DNA of 64,000 nucleotides from contig NZ_QURO01000003.1 of the NCBI RefSeq assembly GCF_003426945.1, positions 19,317 to 83,316 on the forward strand, given 5' to 3'. Shown one piece after another: positions 60,724-64,000 of this stretch. The stretch is from Thermus sediminis. GTDB lineage: Bacteria; Deinococcota; Deinococci; Deinococcales; Thermaceae. The translations under genes and the position numbers were made by a program. The notes under the pieces were generated by a model that saw only the letters and a program-made list of their open reading frames with translations, did no database searches and was not told the DNA's origin. The stretch's first letter is position 1, and each line of letters starts with the position of its first letter.

Positions 60724-61699
60724 CCCCTTTCACCTCCTCAACCAAGGTACGCCAGAGTTCCTGGGGTACCTCAATTCCCTCCTTTAGCCTCCGCTCCCGC
60801 TCTCGGACCCTGCGGTCCCCAGGCATCCGGCCCCCGGTATCCTCCACGGCCGCCCTTAGGCGGGCAAGGAGTGTACCCAAGCCAGGCGACACCGGGTCCG
60901 GATCCAGGCCCAGGAGCAGGAAGCCGGGGAAGGCCCGGGCCCCCGGCTCTTGCCAGGGCAAGGGCAGATCAATCCCAAGCTTATGGCCAGCCATCGCTCC
61001 GGCGAGGACCTCTACCAACACCGCCAGGGCCAACCCTTTGCTTCCCCCCAGGGGAAGCAACGCGCCCGAAAGGGCCGCCTGGGGGTCGGTGGTGGGGCGT
61101 CCCTCGCTGTCCACCGCCCAGTCTGGGGGGATGGCCTCGCCCCGTTGGGCCTTCTCCAAAATCTTCCCCCGGGAGACCGTGCTCAAGGCCAGATCCACTA
61201 CCAAAGGCTCCGGTTCCATAGGGGCGGCCAAGGCGATGGGGTTGGTGCCCAGGACGGGGCCGGGGGCCAAGGCGGGAGGGGTGTTGGCGAAGGCCAGGCC
61301 CACTAGGCCCTCGAGGGCCAAACGCCGCACGTAGGGGCCCAGGGGGCCCACATGGCCCGCATCCCGCACGGCCGCCGCCGCCACGCCCTGCTCCCGCACC
61401 AGCGGTGCCAAGGCCTCGGCCGCCCGCCAGGCCGCCCAGGGCCCCGGAGCCCCGTCGGCCTCCACCAGGAGGAAGCCCGGGCGGGGCCGAAGAAAACGCA
61501 TTTCAGGGGTAGGATTCAGCCCCCCCTTCTCCAGCTGGGCGGTGTAGATGGGCAGCCGAGCCAGCCCGTGGCTCCTCAAGCCTTCCAGCTCAGCCTGAAG
61601 GAGCACCTCCGCCACAGCCTTGGCTCCCTCCTCGGGGAGGCCGAGGCGGGTGAAGTGCCGGCAAAGGGCCTTTCCAAGGGCTTCAGGAGCTACCCGCAT
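60716..61699 (-). CDS. Malate/sulfolactate dehydrogenase-like oxidoreductase (Ldh_2 family)
   Basis: A 327-residue NAD(P)-dependent dehydrogenase of the non-Rossmann Ldh_2 fold. Visible marks are EGLRSHGLARLPIYTAQLEK, AVRDAGHVGPLGPYVRRLAL with the catalytic His, LGTNPIALAAPMEPEPLVVD and SRGKILEKAQRGEAIPPDW. The (R)-sulfolactate dehydrogenase ComC, malate dehydrogenase and ureidoglycolate dehydrogenase belong here. Next to a D-2-hydroxyacid dehydrogenase and SuyAB-like genes, (R)-sulfolactate/sulfopyruvate conversion is the best guess. It overlaps the upstream gene by 17 bp. Confidence 0.8.
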   Translation of the reverse strand: MRVAPEALGKALCRHFTRLGLPEEGAKAVAEVLLQAELEGLRSHGLARLPIYTAQLEKGGLNPTPEMRFLRPRPGFLLVEADGAPGPWAAWRAAEALAPLVREQGVAAAAVRDAGHVGPLGPYVRRLALEGLVGLAFANTPPALAPGPVLGTNPIALAAPMEPEPLVVDLALSTVSRGKILEKAQRGEAIPPDWAVDSEGRPTTDPQAALSGALLPLGGSKGLALAVLVEVLAGAMAGHKLGIDLPLPWQEPGARAFPGFLLLGLDPDPVSPGLGTLLARLRAAVEDTGGRMPGDRRVRERERRLKEGIEVPQELWRTLVEEVKGDG

Positions 61700-62600
61700 G
61701 GAGAACCTCCAAAACGCCCCGCACCACCCGCTCGCCCACGCGGCCTTGGGCTTCCCGGGTCAAGCCCGCCACATGGGGGGTGATGAGGCAGTTGGAAAGG
61801 GCCCGCAGGGGATGGTCCTCTGGCAAAGGCTCGGGGTCCGTGACGTCAAGGACGGCCCCTGCTAGATGACCCTCCCTCAGGGCCTCAAAGAGGGCCCCAT
61901 GGTCCACCAACCCACCCCGGGCGGTGTTGACCAGGAACGCCCCCCTTCGCATCTGCCTCAGCGCCCACCCGCTGAGAAGGCCCCGGGTTTCCCGGGTGAG
62001 CGGGGCGTGGAGGGAGAGGAAGTCGGCCTCGGCCAAGAGTTCTGCAAAGGGCCTCAGTTCCACACCCACCGCCTCCACCGCTGCCTCCCAGGGCCTCCTG
62101 GCGGGGTCATAGGCCAAAACCCGCATTCCCAGGGCCCGGGCCCTTACGGCCACGCGCAGGCCAACCTCTCCGAGGCCCACCAAGCCCAGGGTCTTGCCCA
62201 TGAGCTCAAAGCCCCCTAAAGCCAGCCGCTCCCCGCCTTGGGCCGCCCGGGCAAGGTTCCGGGCCAGGTGGAAGAGGGCGGCCAGCACGTACTCGGCTAC
62301 CGCCGTTGCGTTGGCACCAGGGGCGTGGACCAGGGGAATGCCCTGCGCCCTCAGGGCCTCGAGGTCCACGTTGTCCAACCCCGAGCCCAGGCGTCCCACC
62401 ACGCGAAGCCTTGGGGCGCGGCGGAGGAGGTCCGCACCCAAATGAATCCGGTTGCGAACGATAATAGCGGTGGCCTCCTCCACCTCCCGGAGGAGCCTTT
62501 GGAAATCCCTCCATAGCTCCGGCTCATAGCGGTAGGGAAAACCGCTTGAGGCTAGGAGCTCCAGCCCCCTTGGATCGAGCTCTTCCCCCACCAGGATCAA
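61683..62600 (-). CDS. D-isomer-specific 2-hydroxyacid dehydrogenase, SlcC-like
   Basis: A 305-residue NAD-dependent enzyme. The Rossmann motif is LGLVGLGEVGLRVAVRARAL; catalytic residues are Arg in VNTARGGLVD, Glu in DVTDPEPLPEDHPL and His in LITPHVAGLTREAQ. The N-terminal domain has VGRLGSGLDNVDLEALRAQG. Phosphoglycerate and sulfolactate dehydrogenases share this pattern. Paired with an Ldh_2-type enzyme and SuyB it matches the two-dehydrogenase route that interconverts (S)- and (R)-sulfolactate through sulfopyruvate, known from Chromohalobacter. Specificity is inferred. Confidence 0.8.
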   Translation of the reverse strand: MILVGEELDPRGLELLASSGFPYRYEPELWRDFQRLLREVEEATAIIVRNRIHLGADLLRRAPRLRVVGRLGSGLDNVDLEALRAQGIPLVHAPGANATAVAEYVLAALFHLARNLARAAQGGERLALGGFELMGKTLGLVGLGEVGLRVAVRARALGMRVLAYDPARRPWEAAVEAVGVELRPFAELLAEADFLSLHAPLTRETRGLLSGWALRQMRRGAFLVNTARGGLVDHGALFEALREGHLAGAVLDVTDPEPLPEDHPLRALSNCLITPHVAGLTREAQGRVGERVVRGVLEVLHAGSS

Positions 62601-62609
62601 GGCCCCTCC

Positions 62610-63765
62610 CTAGGCGCTGGGATACAGGCGGGTCAGGACGAACTCCCGGTGCCCTAGGAGTTCCGCCGCGGTCAACCCACCGCGCACAACCCGCTCAAAC
62701 ACCTCCAGAATCCGCGCCTTTGCCTCCTCCAGATCCATCTGCCCGAGAAGGAGTTCGGGCAGGGGGACATCGATATGCTCCGACATGGTCTCACAGGTCT
62801 TCGGATTCGGGGAGATCTTGATCACGGGTACGAGCGGGTGTCCCACCACATTGCCCTGCCCAGTGGTAAAGAAGTGCAACACGCTGCCCCCGGCCACGGC
62901 CAAGGTGATCATTTCCGCGGCGGCGCTGGAGGAGTCCATGAAGACCAAACCCTCCCCGGGCGGGACAGGCTGGGCAGGCTTGAGCACCCGGGTCACGGGC
63001 CGGGACCCTGTTTTCTGGATGTTCCCCAGCGCCTTCTCCTCGATCGTGGTCAGGCCGCCCCGGATATTACCCTCAGTGGGTTGCGAGCCGAGGAGGTCCG
63101 CGCCCTTGGACTCGATCATCCCCACGTAGGCCCGGTAGGTGCTCAGGAACGCTTCCCGGACCTCAGGGGTGGCGCACCGGGCTGCGATCAGGTGCTCGGC
63201 CCCTGTGAGCTCGCTGGTCTCGCCGAAGATGACCGTGGCCCCCTGGTCCACAAAGCCAGTCCACAACCCGGCCCAAGGCGGGGTTGCCCGCAAGACCTAG
63301 GGTGGGGTCGCTCTCCCCGCACTTGATGGAGAGGACGAGGTCCCTGAGGGCGATGGGCTCCCGTTCCATTCCGCTGGCTTCCTTCAGGAAGCGGTAGGCG
63401 GCGCGGGCGGCCCGCTCCCACCGTCTTGAGATCCCCGTAGCCCTCGATGGCGAAGGCCTCCACCGGTTTTGCCCGTGCGGGCGATGTCCTCGGCCACCCG
63501 CTCCGTCCACTTTGGCTCTATGCCGATAACGACGGCCCCGAAGACGTTGGGGTTGGCCCCATGCCCGGCCAAGGTGCGGAAGGTGAGCTCCAGGTCGTCG
63601 CCAAAACTGCAAGCGGCCGTAGGGGTGGGGCAGGGCAATGACCCCTGGGATGAGGGCGGCCACACCCTCCGCCGCCCTGTTGGAAAGGTCGTCCACGGGG
63701 AGGACCACCACGTGGTTGCGCACCCCCACCCGACCGTCCGGGCGACGATACCCCGTAAGCCTCAT
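62610..63765 (-). pseudogene. suyB: Sulfolactate sulfo-lyase large subunit (SuyB-like), four apparent frameshifts
   Basis: The product belongs to the UxaA/altronate-dehydratase family and matches SuyB best: GRVGVRNHVVVLPVDDLSNR, PHPYGRLQF, GANPNVFGAVVIGIEPKWTE, IKCGESDPTLGLAGNPALG, GGLTTIEEKALGNIQKTGSR, LVFMDSSSAAAEMITLAVAG and TGQGNVVGHPLVPVIKISPN. SuyAB splits (2R)-sulfolactate to pyruvate and sulfite. The frame breaks at 63603-63606, 63467-63470, 63417-63419 and 63252-63254; each is one extra base in a run of three or four identical bases. Correcting them gives one intact protein of about 380 residues. All lie within 360 bases, so sequencing error is as likely as decay. Confidence 0.8.
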
Positions 63766-64000
63766 TTCTTCCCCCCAAAATCCCAGCGAAGGCTCCGCAG
63801 GTTATGCGTGTGCACATGGGCGCCTGCTGGAATGGGACGGGTGGCCCGGCCTATGGCCTCCCCATACTCCCGGACTGTCTCTCCCTCTCCGATATCCCGC
63901 AGGGCCAGCTTGTGCCCAAGGGGGATGGGCTCCCAAACGCGAACCCTTAAAGGGAGGCCGCCCGAGAACCGAGACCTCTACCTCCTCACCTGGGGACAGG
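63762..64000 (-). CDS. SuyA-like SAF-domain subunit, runs off the window
   Basis: The last 60 residues read VWEPIPLGHKLALRDIGEGE, TVREYGEAIGRATRPIPAGA and HVHTHNLRSLRW, a SAF domain as in SuyA and the N-terminal part of altronate dehydratase (GHKxAL and HVHTHN are characteristic). The stop overlaps the suyB start as ATGA. Towards the window edge the frame meets a stop near 63976, while another frame continues LSPGEEVEVSVLG; a fifth small frameshift may lie near 63955. The true start is outside the window. Confidence 0.65.

Noticed and set aside
62610..63765. Altronate dehydratase as the identity of the UxaA-family gene
   Set aside because: The split small/large subunit order, the VVLPVDDLSN and ALPHPYGRLQFG segments and the two dehydrogenase neighbours fit sulfolactate sulfo-lyase better; this remains to be confirmed by phylogeny.

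Overview
The window looks like an accessory region, probably a megaplasmid, of a Thermus-type bacterium. The DNA is very GC-rich, genes use GTG and TTG starts freely, signal peptides are short, and at least a dozen genes begin 6 to 9 bases after a TANNNT box, as leaderless genes do in Deinococcus-Thermus. A ParB fragment, parS-like and iteron-like repeats, toxin-antitoxin pairs and broken insertion sequences point to a plasmid or plasticity zone. I see no rRNA, tRNA or CRISPR.

Region 1 (1-12.3 kb) is a phosphate-starvation block. After a ParB remnant and an IS4-type remnant come three transport operons: a sugar/glycerophosphate-type ABC importer (two permeases and a binding protein), a divergent iron/phosphonate-type importer (binding protein, fused permease, ATPase), and a second glycerophosphate-type importer followed by a YmdB-like phosphodiesterase. 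All three start at an 18-bp Pho-box-like double repeat with the same 7-bp gap to a -10-like box, so they are probably one Pho regulon for phosphate esters.

Region 2 (12.3-25.3 kb) holds toxin-antitoxin genes, a DUF4143 ATPase, IS256- and IS982-type elements and a type I restriction-modification operon. The HsdS carries two identical recognition domains, HsdR has an extra Ig-like domain, and a REP-associated transposase sits between hsdM and hsdS.

Region 3 (25.3-46.3 kb) looks like a plasmid backbone: a degenerate tyrosine recombinase, a GGAAC array, a TGACGC iteron zone, a membrane-anchored Clp-like ATPase, a PLD-nuclease/ATPase fusion, small regulators, more toxin-antitoxin pairs, an XseA-like pseudogene and a parS-like cluster interrupted by nested IS256-type elements. 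A 28-bp palindromic repeat is scattered from 15.8 to 41.7 kb and interrupts two transposase genes at precise points.

Region 4 (46.3-64 kb) begins with small exported or membrane proteins and a trans-3-hydroxyproline dehydratase-like gene. It then holds a closely packed minus-strand run of 13 genes: SuyA- and SuyB-like sulfolactate sulfo-lyase subunits, two sulfolactate-dehydrogenase-like enzymes, a sugar ABC importer, a FucI-like isomerase, a PfkB kinase, a LacD/YihT-like aldolase, a GH31 glycosidase, glycerol kinase and glycerol-3-phosphate dehydrogenase. Read together they suggest uptake and breakdown of a glycerol-linked sulfonated sugar, most simply sulfoquinovosyl glycerol, to glycolytic intermediates, pyruvate and sulfite. 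suyB is broken by four single-base homopolymer expansions, which may be sequencing errors.
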